From Deltaproteobacteria bacterium (lineage in GTDB: Bacteria > Desulfobacterota > Desulfuromonadia > Geobacterales > Pseudopelobacteraceae), in contig JAURXC010000212.1 of NCBI GenBank assembly GCA_030654645.1, positions 1 through 13,032 of the forward strand: DNA of 13,032 nt, written 5' to 3'. The notes beneath the pieces were generated by a model. The model was given only the letters and a program-made list of their open reading frames with translations, was not told where the DNA came from and did no database searches. Shown one piece after another: positions 1 to 7,538 of this stretch (the first letter of the stretch is position 1; each line of letters starts with the position of its first letter). A program made the translations under genes and the position numbers.

Positions 1-377
1 CCGATCGGCAGGCCGGTCAGTGAGTTCTTGAAGATCTGCTCGAAGCCGAGGAATTTGATGATGCCGAGATAGACCGAAGGGTGGAAACGGAGGCCACCTT
101 TGTATGGTCCGAGAGAGCTGTTGAACTCGACCCGGAAGCCGCGGTTGATATGAACGGTGCCCTTGTCATCCTGCCATGGCACCCTGAATATGATCTGGCG
201 TTCCGGTTCACAGATGCGCTCGATGATTTTGCGTTCCAGGTATTCGGGGTGTTTGGTCACTACCGGTCCAAGACATTCAAGGACTTCGAGAACTGCCTGA
301 TGAAACTCGGTTTCGCCCGGATTTCGCTTCAGAACTTCCTGATACATTCCTTCGATTTTTTCGTCGACCTTTGGCAT
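1..377 (-). CDS. gdhA: NADP-type glutamate dehydrogenase, N-terminal part (cut by window edge)
   Basis: The first 125 residues of a hexameric glutamate dehydrogenase of the E. coli GdhA type. The enzyme makes glutamate from 2-oxoglutarate and ammonium with NADPH in the cytoplasm. The family signature PYKGGLRFHPS sits at residues 91-101, followed by a stretch ending FKNSLTGLPIG that leads into the catalytic-lysine region just outside the window. Lys93 is expected to bind substrate. The start is the ATG read from 377 down to 375, with a strong AGGAG ribosome site a few bases upstream (about 380-387). The reading frame is open to the window edge, so the gene is partial and not visibly damaged. 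A sigma-54-type promoter lies about 80 bp upstream (456-471), which fits nitrogen control. The family assignment is confident. NADP rather than NAD specificity is inferred from resemblance to the E. coli enzyme. Confidence 0.95.
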   Translation of the reverse strand, partial: MPKVDEKIEGMYQEVLKRNPGETEFHQAVLEVLECLGPVVTKHPEYLERKIIERICEPERQIIFRVPWQDDKGTVHINRGFRVEFNSSLGPYKGGLRFHPSVYLGIIKFLGFEQIFKNSLTGLPI

Positions 378-455
378 GGCGCCTCCTGAGAGATTAAAAT
401 GCGGGCAGATATGAATAATAAATGTGCATATCGTGACGCTGTTGCCTCTTTTGCA

Positions 456-471
456 AGCAGATATCGTGCCA
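456..471 (-). promoter_or_regulatory. Sigma-54 (-24/-12) promoter candidate for gdhA
   Basis: Read on the minus strand this is TGGCACG-ATAT-CTGCT. It matches the RpoN consensus TGGCACG-N4-TTGCW in all seven bases of the -24 element and four of five in the -12 element, with the required 10-nt gap between the invariant GG and GC. Transcription would start near 444, giving a leader of about 67 nt before gdhA. Sigma-54 control of glutamate dehydrogenase is biologically sensible for nitrogen assimilation. I did not find a clear NtrC-type enhancer upstream. Confidence 0.7.
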
Positions 472-591
472 CGGGCGGCATTAACTTGATCGTAAAGCAA
501 TCACAGCTTAAAAATTAGTCACTTGCGGGTTGCGATTGCCAGTTTTATGATGCTCCTGCCTTAATCGATGGTTAAATTTAGAGTTAACGCA

Positions 592-618
592 GCACACAAT
601 AGTGTAATATTTGTGTGC
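592..618. repeat. Perfect 8-bp inverted repeat, candidate operator
   Basis: GCACACAA (592-599) and its exact reverse complement TTGTGTGC (611-618) are separated by 11 bp, so the half-site centres are 19 bp apart, close to two helical turns. A smaller repeat, GTTAA (571-575) with TTAAC (584-588), lies beside it. The pair sits about 120-150 bp upstream of the gdhA sigma-54 site, where activators of sigma-54 often bind, but it does not resemble the NtrC consensus. The regulator is unknown. Confidence 0.35.
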
Positions 619-712
619 ACCCGGTAGTCGCGCCGGCTCATTGAAATAGTGGTGCAGGCTCGGGCGGCTTTCGCAAAAACGGTTATTTAAGCATCGCTTC
701 CATATAAAGCAG

Positions 713-740
713 TTGACCGAAAGTGGAAAATCGCTACAAT
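713..740 (+). promoter_or_regulatory. Sigma-70-like promoter towards etfB
   Basis: TTGACC (713-718) and TACAAT (735-740) are separated by 16 bp and match 5 of 6 bases in each consensus hexamer. Transcription would begin near 747 and give an unusually long leader of about 387 nt before etfB, unless it serves an unrecognised small RNA. Confidence 0.5.
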
Positions 741-907
741 ACACCTCGCTGAGTGCCGCTTTTTGATGCAAGTGGACATGTTGGGCGCTTTAAGCACGTT
801 ATGGTAATTTTGATATTACTAAACTTAAAGGCACCAATTTCAAATCAGATGGCTGTCTGATGCGAGTGAATATCGATGATAGATGCTTCGGTGCCCAGTT
901 CGTGTTT

Positions 908-936
908 TTGACTCTGGCTGAAACGGCATGTTTGAT
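908..936 (+). promoter_or_regulatory. Second sigma-70-like promoter candidate for etfB
   Basis: TTGACT (908-913), a 17-bp spacer and TTTGAT (931-936) form a moderate promoter match. It is weaker in the -10 box than the site at 713-740 but closer to the gene. The leader would be about 190 nt. Confidence 0.3.
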
Positions 937-1009
937 GCTTAGATGTTATTAACTGGCCACCATTCATTCGGATAGGCCAGGCGGACCTGTAAGCCGCAAT
1001 TTTTTGCTT

Positions 1010-1038
1010 CATGTAAATGCCGTCCAGTAAGTTACATG
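1010..1038. repeat. 7-bp inverted repeat upstream of etfB, candidate operator
   Basis: CATGTAA (1010-1016) and its exact reverse complement TTACATG (1032-1038) are spaced 22 bp centre to centre. The site lies downstream of both promoter candidates and about 95 bp before the etfB start, where a bound repressor could block elongation. A second inverted repeat, CTGGCC (953-958) with GGCCAG (975-980), lies 30 bp upstream. No regulator can be assigned. Confidence 0.3.
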
Positions 1039-1133
1039 TATCATCCGAACTTCTTTTTTTATGCAGTCTGCCCAGAGTAATTGCCCAGCAAGTGGGATCA
1101 AAAAATAAACACATTTTTACACTTGAGGTTTCC

Positions 1134-1949
1134 ATGCTGATTGTTGCCTGTATAAAGCAGGTTCCCGACACGACCCAGGTTCAGATTGACCCGGTCACAA
1201 ATACTCTGATTCGTGACGGCATACCATTCATCGTAAATCCATACGACACACATGCCCTTGAAGAGGCCCTGCGCCTGAAAGATCGCTTCGGATGCCGGGT
1301 CGCCGCTATTTCTATGGGACCGCCCAACGCCGAGGCCACACTTAAGAAGGCGCTGGCTCTGGGTGTTGATCACGCAATTCTGCTTTCCGACCGGGTCTTT
1401 GGCGGGGCCGACACGCTGGCGACCAGCAACGTCCTTTCCGCAGCCATTCGCAAGTTGCATTCCGATGTGGATGAAGTCGGCCTTGTACTGTGCGGCAAAC
1501 AGACCATTGATGGCGACACTGCCCAGGTTGGACCGGGCATTGCCAGCCGGCTGGGCTATCAGCAGCTGACCCTGGTTGACAGGATTGTTGATATGAACTT
1601 TTCCGGGAAGATTATCCGGGTCAGCCGCAAGCTTGAAGGGCGTCACGAGATTGTCGAGGCGCCGTTGCCGGCCATGTTGACGGTTGTGCGTGAACTCAAC
1701 CGTCCGCGCTATCCGAAGGTGCCGATGCGGCTGGCGGCAGCCGATGCAACGGTGGAAGTCTGGAATAACCAGGTTCTCAAGCTGGATGAACAGAAGATCG
1801 GCCTTAAGGGGTCTCCAACCTGGGTGTCCAAGATATTCTCTCCTGATCGGGCCGTTGGTGAAATACTGGGCGACGGGAATTCCGATCCGGAAGGAACCGC
1901 TGAGATGCTGATCGAGAAGTTGCTGGCGAAGGACATGTTGCCGATATAA
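1134..1949 (+). CDS. etfB: Electron transfer flavoprotein, beta subunit
   Basis: A 271-aa EtfB/FixA-family protein, normal length. It is the small subunit of the soluble ETF heterodimer that takes electrons from acyl-CoA dehydrogenases. It begins MLIVACIKQVPDT, carries NPYD at 35-38, and has the EtfB signature GKQTIDGDTAQVGPGIA at 121-137, which contributes to binding the nucleotide (AMP or a second FAD). The frame is open upstream to 1017, but the ATG at 1134 is chosen because it has GAGG at 1125-1128 and starts at the conserved family N-terminus. It is first in a probable operon with etfA 20 nt downstream. Whether the beta-site cofactor is AMP or FAD (bifurcating) cannot be decided by eye, but the neighbouring quinone reductase gene argues for a quinone-linked, non-bifurcating role. 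Confidence 0.95.
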   Translation: MLIVACIKQVPDTTQVQIDPVTNTLIRDGIPFIVNPYDTHALEEALRLKDRFGCRVAAISMGPPNAEATLKKALALGVDHAILLSDRVFGGADTLATSNVLSAAIRKLHSDVDEVGLVLCGKQTIDGDTAQVGPGIASRLGYQQLTLVDRIVDMNFSGKIIRVSRKLEGRHEIVEAPLPAMLTVVRELNRPRYPKVPMRLAAADATVEVWNNQVLKLDEQKIGLKGSPTWVSKIFSPDRAVGEILGDGNSDPEGTAEMLIEKLLAKDMLPI

Positions 1950-1969
1950 CTTAAATAAAAGGGTTTTAC

Positions 1970-3292
1970 ATGACTGATCCAAAACCGAAACTGAAAAAAC
2001 CGCGTGGAGTAGCCCGTCTGCTGGACGGCAAGTGTATCGCCTGCGGAGCCCGTTGCCAGAGCGTCTGTCCGGTCAATTGCGTTGAAATGACCGATAGTGG
2101 TGAACCGATAATCGAAGAGATCAAATGTATCGGTTGCCAAAAATGCATCAAGATCTGTCCGGCCTCGGCGCTGGAGATGTACTTCACTCCCGAAGAGCTG
2201 AAAATACTGGCGGAACTGGCAGTTTCGGCCGCTCCGGCCGAGGAGGAGGTCGATCCGGAAGCCGCGGCCCTGGCCAGAAAACTGGCCGAATACCGCGGGG
2301 TCTGGGTTTTTGTCGAACAGACCGAGGGTGAACCGGCCAAGGTCTCATGGGAACTGCTGGGAGTCGGCGCCGGGTTGGCCAAGACCCTGGGAGTTGAACT
2401 CTGCGCACTGGTGATCGGTTACGAGGTTGAACCTCTCTGCTCAGAGGCCTTTGCACATGGCGCCTCCAAGGTTTACCTGCTGGATGCGCCAGTCTACAGG
2501 CATTATCGCACCGAAGCCTATGTGGAGGGGTGCTGCCATCTGATCGAAAAATACAAGCCAGAAGTTATTCTGATGGGCGCCACCGGCATGGGACGCGATC
2601 TGGCGGGGGCGATAGCCACAAGGGTGGCCACTGGACTGACCGCTGACTGCACCGGACTGGCAATCGATGACAAGCGCAATCTGATGCAGACCCGCCCGGC
2701 TTTTGGTGGCAACATCATGGCTACCATCATGTGCGACAAGTTCAGGCCACAGATGGCCACCGTGCGTCCCAACGTGATGCCGATGCCGGAACTTAAAGAG
2801 GGCGCACAGGGTGTTGTGATCCGCGATCCGTTCGTGGTTGCGGAAGAGAGCGTGCTTACCAAGGTTATCGAAATTATCCGTGATGCACACAGCAAAAGTG
2901 CCGTGGACATAACCGGGGCCGAGTTCATCATCTCGGGCGGCCGCGGCTTGATGGGGCCTGAAAATTTTGCCATGCTGCAGGAACTGGCCGATGAGTTGGG
3001 CGGAGTGGTCGGCGCTTCCAGGAGCGCAGTAGACGCGGGCTGGATGCCGGGCGACCGTCAGGTCGGCCAGACCGGCAAGACGGTTAGGCCCAAAATATAC
3101 ATCGCCTGCGGCATTTCCGGAGCAATACAGCATCTGGTCGGTATGCAGGATTCGGACATGGTAATCGCTATCAACCGCGACAAGAGCGCTCCGATCTTCG
3201 AGGTTGCCACTTACGGCATCGTCGGCGATCTGTTCCAGGTGGTGCCGGCCATCACCAGGAAGATCCGTGAATTGAAGCAGCAACGAAAATAA
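1970..3292 (+). CDS. etfA: Electron transfer flavoprotein, alpha subunit with N-terminal ferredoxin domain
   Basis: A 440-aa EtfA/FixB fusion protein. Residues about 18-70 form a two-cluster ferredoxin: first motif C22-x2-C25-x3-C29-x3-C33-P, with one extra residue between the second and third Cys, and second motif C53-x2-C56-x2-C59-x3-C63-P. A charged Ala/Glu linker (about 85-108) joins it to the EtfA core. The C-terminal FAD domain holds the family block RSAVDAGWMPGDRQVGQTGK at 351-370 and IACGISGAIQHLVGM at 378-392. It pairs with EtfB. The extra clusters probably carry electrons between the flavin and the partner iron-sulfur membrane protein encoded next. The start ATG has AAAAGGG at 1957-1963. 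Ferredoxin-fused EtfA is typical of anaerobes. The alternative names are FixB or caffeyl-CoA-reductase-type EtfA, and context favours the fatty-acid/quinone type. Confidence 0.95.
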   Translation: MTDPKPKLKKPRGVARLLDGKCIACGARCQSVCPVNCVEMTDSGEPIIEEIKCIGCQKCIKICPASALEMYFTPEELKILAELAVSAAPAEEEVDPEAAALARKLAEYRGVWVFVEQTEGEPAKVSWELLGVGAGLAKTLGVELCALVIGYEVEPLCSEAFAHGASKVYLLDAPVYRHYRTEAYVEGCCHLIEKYKPEVILMGATGMGRDLAGAIATRVATGLTADCTGLAIDDKRNLMQTRPAFGGNIMATIMCDKFRPQMATVRPNVMPMPELKEGAQGVVIRDPFVVAEESVLTKVIEIIRDAHSKSAVDITGAEFIISGGRGLMGPENFAMLQELADELGGVVGASRSAVDAGWMPGDRQVGQTGKTVRPKIYIACGISGAIQHLVGMQDSDMVIAINRDKSAPIFEVATYGIVGDLFQVVPAITRKIRELKQQRK

Positions 3293-3317
3293 AATCATAT
3301 AACATAAGGTTTTTAAC

Positions 3318-5291
3318 ATGACACCAAACCCGACCATCTTTACCCCGCTGCTGATCGCTTCCCTGGCCGTCTTTGCCTGGGGGTGCTGGAAAAGGCTCAG
3401 CCTGATTTCCCTCGGAAAGCCCGAGAACCGGTTTGACAATATCGGTGCCCGGGTCGGAGAGATGCTGATGTACGCTTTCGGCCAGAAGCGTGTGCTGGCC
3501 AAGCCGTTCGGTATCAACCATTTCATCATTTTCTGGTCGTTCATCATTCTGCTTGTTGCCAATATCGAATTTATGTTGCACGGGGTTTTTCCCTGGATCA
3601 GTCTGACGAAGCTTCCAGATGGCATTCTGCTGCCATTGCTGTTGCTGCTGGATATCGCTTCACTGCTGGCGCTGGCAGCCGTTGCCGTCGCCGCGGTCCG
3701 ACGTCTCATTTCGCCTCCATATCCGGAAGCCAGGACAATCGAGGCATTTTTCATACTCTCGTTGATCGGCATCCTGATGCTGGCCTATTTTGGCATCAAT
3801 GCCGCAAAAATATCTCGCATGCAGGATGGCGCTCTGGTAATTGCCCGGACATGGATGCCGGTTTCCAGCGTTTTTGCAGGCATGTTTGCCCCGGCAGCGG
3901 GTGCGACGGTCTACTCTCTTTCCTGGTGGGCTCACGCTTTTGCGCTGCTGGCATTCATGTGTTATCTGCCCCACAGCAAGCACATGCATATCTTGACCGC
4001 GATCCCCAACTGTTTTTTCCGCAGGCTGGAGAAGCCTAATACGGTTCCTCGCGAGGAGTTTGCCGTAGGAAATGAGTTCGGTGTCTCTCGGGTGGACCAG
4101 TACAGCTGGAAAGACCTGCTGGATTCATTCTCCTGTACCGAATGCGGGCGTTGCCAGAAGGTCTGCCCGGCCAGTATCACCGGCAAGCCGCTCAACCCGC
4201 GCGCAGTGGTTCACGATATCAAAGTCAACCTGCTTGAGAACGCCAGTATGCTGAAAAAAGGCGAGCAGCCCGGGATTCCATTGATCGGCGCGCAGGGTGA
4301 AGGTAGCGTGTCCGAGGAATCGATCTGGGGTTGCACCACCTGCGGAGCCTGCATGGAGGCCTGTCCGGTTTTTATCGAGCAGATGCCCAAGATCATCCAA
4401 CTGCGCCGTAACCTGGTGGAGAGCGAAGCCAGCTTTCCGGAGGAACTGCTCAACCTGTTCGAGAACATGGAAGGGCGCAGCAACCCTTGGGGTATTGCCC
4501 CCAGCGAGCGTACCAAGTGGTGCAGCCAGCTGGATGTAAAGCCGTTCGATAAAAATACAACCGAATACCTGTTCTATGTCGGCTGTGCCGGCTCTTTCGA
4601 TTCCCGCAACAAGCATGTCAGTGTCGCCATGGCCCAACTTCTGGACCGGGCCGGAGTCTCGTGGGGTATTCTCGGCAAGGATGAGAAGTGCTGCGGCGAT
4701 AGCGTCCGCCGCCTGGGAAATGAATATGTATTCGATAAAATGGCCCGCGAGAATGTGGAAATATTCCGGGAAAGGGGCGTGCGTAAGGTTATCACCCAGT
4801 GTCCACACTGCTTTTCGACCCTGAAAAACGATTACCGCCAGTACGGACTTGAGCTGGAGGTGATTCACCACAGTGAACTGCTGCGAAATCTGGTCCAGGA
4901 TGGCTATCTCAAACTGAACGGAATTTCCGGCGATCTGGGAGCGATGGTATTTCATGACTCCTGCTATCTGGGCCGGCACAACGATGTCTACGACGCGCCG
5001 CGTGAAGTGCTGCAGGCGGCCACCGGGACCGCTCCGAAGGAGATCGGGCGTAACCGCAACAACGCCTTCTGCTGTGGCGCCGGGGGCGGCAGGATGTGGA
5101 TGGAGGAGCATAGCGGCGAGCGCATCAATCTGACCAGGGTCAAAGAGGCGCTGGAAGAAAAGCCCGATACGATCTGCGTAGCCTGTCCCTACTGCCTGAC
5201 GATGTTTGAGGACGGTCTGAAGGATGTCAACGCGGACGGCGTCAAGGTGCTGGATGTGGCCGAGGTGATGGCCGAGGCAGCCCTGCGCTGA
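3318..5291 (+). CDS. Membrane FeS oxidoreductase, probable ETF:(methyl)menaquinone oxidoreductase (EMO)
   Basis: A 657-aa integral membrane protein built in three parts. Residues 1-235 are hydrophobic with about six membrane segments (around 8-24, 66-86, 103-127, 141-160, 178-197, 200-217) and resemble the heme-b NarI-type domain; His68, His88, His206 and His219-224 are possible heme ligands. Residues 273-350 carry two [4Fe-4S] motifs, C273-x2-C276-x2-C279-x3-C283-P and C339-x2-C342-x2-C345-x3-C349-P. Residues about 418-650 hold two heterodisulfide-reductase CCG domains (C423/C458-C459/C495-x2-C498 and C549/C585-C586/C623-x2-C626) that could bind non-cubane clusters. This architecture right after etfBA matches the EMO described from Geobacter and fatty-acid-degrading syntrophs, which moves electrons from reduced ETF into the menaquinone pool. 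The start has AAGG at 3306-3309. HdrD-like or glycolate-oxidase-like roles are less likely. Confidence 0.88.
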   Translation: MTPNPTIFTPLLIASLAVFAWGCWKRLSLISLGKPENRFDNIGARVGEMLMYAFGQKRVLAKPFGINHFIIFWSFIILLVANIEFMLHGVFPWISLTKLPDGILLPLLLLLDIASLLALAAVAVAAVRRLISPPYPEARTIEAFFILSLIGILMLAYFGINAAKISRMQDGALVIARTWMPVSSVFAGMFAPAAGATVYSLSWWAHAFALLAFMCYLPHSKHMHILTAIPNCFFRRLEKPNTVPREEFAVGNEFGVSRVDQYSWKDLLDSFSCTECGRCQKVCPASITGKPLNPRAVVHDIKVNLLENASMLKKGEQPGIPLIGAQGEGSVSEESIWGCTTCGACMEACPVFIEQMPKIIQLRRNLVESEASFPEELLNLFENMEGRSNPWGIAPSERTKWCSQLDVKPFDKNTTEYLFYVGCAGSFDSRNKHVSVAMAQLLDRAGVSWGILGKDEKCCGDSVRRLGNEYVFDKMARENVEIFRERGVRKVITQCPHCFSTLKNDYRQYGLELEVIHHSELLRNLVQDGYLKLNGISGDLGAMVFHDSCYLGRHNDVYDAPREVLQAATGTAPKEIGRNRNNAFCCGAGGGRMWMEEHSGERINLTRVKEALEEKPDTICVACPYCLTMFEDGLKDVNADGVKVLDVAEVMAEAALR

Positions 5292-5299
5292 TTGGACAC

Positions 5300-5337
5300 G
5301 CATCCTCCGCATTGAGCCTTTTCGATGCGGAGGATGC
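5300..5337 (+). terminator. Perfect 13-bp hairpin just after the EMO gene, without a U tract
   Basis: Positions 5300-5312 and 5325-5337 are exact reverse complements (GCATCCTCCGCAT and its complement) around a 12-nt loop. The hairpin starts 8 nt after the stop codon. No run of T follows it, so it is not a standard intrinsic terminator. It could end the etf transcript with Rho, stabilise the mRNA 3' end, or bind a protein. Confidence 0.5.
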
Positions 5338-5627
5338 ACACTTAACCTGTTTTGAAGCTGCGGCACTTTTACTCTCTTTAGATCCCCCGTCGTAATCAGG
5401 CCTCTCCCATTCCCGGACCCTGTTTATTCAGGCTAAAACGGCCAAAACTCCTTCTGTCGCTAAATCTTTCCGATCCTTATGAATCCCGCCATTGTTTAGT
5501 CTTACCAACAAGCAGTTTGCGGCCGGTTGCGATTTTATTCGTCTGCTGCCGGATAAATCTTTTTTTTTGCTTAGCGTTGTGTTATTTAACCAGAACTAAA
5601 TTTTATTACTCCAATTCGGGAGGAAGC
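5338..5627 (+). other. pckG upstream region
   Basis: 290 bp without a gene. The open frame running into pckG from 5517 has no support upstream of the ATG at 5628. A T9 run at 5561-5569 follows a weak CCGG-based hairpin, which could be an attenuator but is not convincing. I could not identify a promoter with two good hexamers here. Confidence 0.45.
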
Positions 5628-7487
5628 ATGAGTTACGAAGTAAAAAACGAGCAACTGGTCAAGTGGGTATCGGAAGTCGCCTCATTGTGTAGTCCGGACA
5701 AGATCCACTGGTGCGACGGTTCACAGGAAGAATACGATGAGCTCTGCAACTTGCTGGTGCAGGGCGGCACTTTTAAAAAGTTGAACCAGGAAAAACGCCC
5801 CAATAGTTATCTGGCGTGCTCCGACCCGGGCGATGTTGCGCGTGTTGAAGATCGTACCTTTATCTGCAGCATATCCAAACATGATGCCGGCCCGACCAAC
5901 AACTGGACCGCTCCCAAGGAGATGAAGGAAACCCTGACAAAACTTTTCAGGGGATGCATGCGCGGCCGCACCATGTACGTAATTCCGTTCAGCATGGGAC
6001 CGCTCGGTTCTCCGATCGCAAAAATCGGGGTGGAAATCACCGATTCACCCTATGTCGCCGTCAACATGCGCATCATGACCCGCATGGGCAAGGCCGTGAT
6101 CGATGTACTCGGCAATGGTGAATATGTGCCGTGCCTCCATTCTGTCGGCGCACCGCTGGAACCGGGGCAAAAAGATGTACCCTGGCCCTGCAACAAGGAA
6201 AAGTACATCGATCACTTTCCCGAAGATCGTTCAATCAGGTACATCGGCAGCGGCTACTGAGGCAATGCGCTGTTGGGCAAGAAGTGCCTGGCGCTTCGCA
6301 TCGCCTCCAAGATAGCCAAGGACGAAGGGTGGCTGGCCGAGCATATGCTGATTCTGGGGATCGAGTCTCCCGAAGGCGAGAAAACCTACGTGGGGGCAGC
6401 CTTCCCCAGCGCTTGCGGCAAGACCAACCTGGCCATGCTGGTACCGCCCGAGATCTTCAACAAGAACGGCTGGAAAGTTTCAACCGTTGGCGACGATATC
6501 GCCTGGGTCAAAACAGGTTCCGATGGCCAACTCTACGCCATAAATCCGGAGTACGGATTTTTCGGTGTAGCTCCGGGAACATCGGCAAAAACCAACCCGA
6601 ATGCGATGGCCTCCTGTGCCAGTAATTCTATTTTCACCAACGTGGCACTGACACCGGATGGCGATGTCTGGTGGGAGGGAATGACCGACACGCCTCCCGA
6701 GAAGCTGATCGACTGGCAGGGTAACGAGTGGACTCCCGGTTGTGGCAGGAACGCCGCCCATCCGAACTCCCGCTTCACTTCTCCGGCCGGCCAGTGTCCA
6801 TCAATCGATCCGGACTGGGAAAACCCCAAGGGAGTACCTATCAGCGCCTTCATTTTCGGCGGCCGCCGCAACAATGTCATCCCGCTGGTTTATCAATCTT
6901 TCAACTGGAGTTTCGGTGTTTATCTGGCCGCGACCATGGGTTCGGAAACCACCGCCGCCGCCGTTGGGGCAACCGGAAATGTCCGTCGTGACCCGTTTGC
7001 GATGCTGCCGTTCTGCGGCTACCACATGGCCGATTACTTTGCGCACTGGCTGCAGGTCGGCCGGACGACACCCAAGCCGCCCCGCATTTTCAGTGTCAAC
7101 TGGTTCCGCAAGGACGCCAACGGCAAATTCCTATGGCCGGGTTATGGCGAGAACATGCGAATTCTGAAATGGATTGTGGAGCGTGTCAAAGGTGATGCCG
7201 CCGCGGTTGAAAGTCCGCTGGGATGGATGCCGCGCTATGAAGATCTGGACTGGACCGGTCTGGAAGGAAGCGTTACCCGCGAGCAGTTCTATGACCTTAT
7301 GTCGGTTGATCGCGATCTCTGGAAGGATGAGATCATTTCGCACGAAGAGCTGTTCGTCAAGATGTATGACCGGCTACCCAAGGAGTTCATGCATATCCGC
7401 GAACTGATACTTTCCGGGTTGTGGCGTTCGCCTGAGCATTGGGAGCAGTTTGATCCGACCGCCGATGCGGATGGTTTCAACGACTGA
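5628..7487 (+). pseudogene. pckG: GTP-dependent phosphoenolpyruvate carboxykinase with an in-frame TGA at codon 211
   Basis: The enzyme interconverts oxaloacetate + GTP with PEP + CO2 + GDP at the entry to gluconeogenesis. The reading frame covers the usual length (619 codons plus stop) and aligns by eye with the GTP-type family throughout. Landmarks are VARVED at 70-75 (Arg72, substrate), RTMYVIPFSMGPLGSP at 114-129, SGY at 208-210, LGKKC at 216-220, His239, P-loop FPSACGKTN at 259-267, GDDIAW at 288-293 and VNWFRKD further on. The only defect is a TGA at 6258-6260, where the family has the first Gly of the active-site YGGN motif. A single G-to-T change of GGA explains it. The frame is unchanged on both sides and there is no other damage. 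The start has GGGAGGA at 5618-5624. As written, the product stops at 210 aa, before the nucleotide-binding half. A very recent null mutation or a sequencing error are the main explanations. Readthrough is possible but unsupported. Confidence 0.9.
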
Positions 7488-7510
7488 TCAGCAATAAATC
7501 GGAACAAAAA

Positions 7511-7538
7511 GGGCGCTGCGGATGCAGCGCCCTTTTTT
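7511..7538. terminator. Strong intrinsic terminator, probably bidirectional, between pckG and hypA
   Basis: A 9-bp GC-rich stem (7511-7519 with 7524-7532), a GGAT loop, then T6 on the plus strand and an A5 run on the other side (7506-7510). It can end both pckG (plus) and the convergent hypA (minus), whose stop codon at 7537-7539 overlaps the T tract. Confidence 0.93.

Larger units (their letters stand above)
378..1133. other. Gene-free AT-rich divergent control region between gdhA and etfB
   Basis: This 756-bp stretch separates the divergent gdhA and etfB starts. Short open frames occur on both strands (for example 508-771 and 845-1171, minus), but they have no recognisable domain, poor ribosome sites and biased composition, so I do not call genes. 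It contains a sigma-54-like site facing gdhA, two sigma-70-like sites facing etfB, and inverted repeats at 571-588, 592-618, 953-980 and 1010-1038. I saw no tRNA and no known riboswitch class. The remaining sequence, for example 619-710, shows nothing I can name. Confidence 0.6.

Noticed and set aside
81..389. 102-aa plus-strand open frame over gdhA
   Set aside because: Shadow of the gdhA N-terminus, which has the PYKGGLRF signature on the minus strand.
508..771. 87-aa open frame in the gdhA-etfB gap
   Set aside because: No ribosome site, no domain, unusual composition, and it crosses promoter and palindrome sequences.
1098..1982. 294-aa open frame on the minus strand across etfB
   Set aside because: It lies antisense to etfB, which has clear family motifs; the antisense product has no recognisable domain.
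2441..3772. 443-aa open frame on the minus strand across etfA and the EMO gene
   Set aside because: Antisense shadow of two well-supported genes, low-complexity and without family features.
4125..5366. 413-aa open frame on the minus strand across the EMO gene
   Set aside because: Antisense to the CCG and ferredoxin domains, which are strongly conserved in the plus frame.
6258..6300. Selenocysteine insertion at the pckG TGA
   Set aside because: The family residue here is Gly, not Cys, and although a GCGC/GGCA-type hairpin can be drawn downstream (6267-6298) it is built from conserved coding sequence and lacks a clear SECIS apical loop.
5628..7487. Use of TGA as a Gly codon (alternative genetic code)
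   Set aside because: TGA ends several intact genes in this window, so it is a normal stop here; one isolated case does not support recoding.
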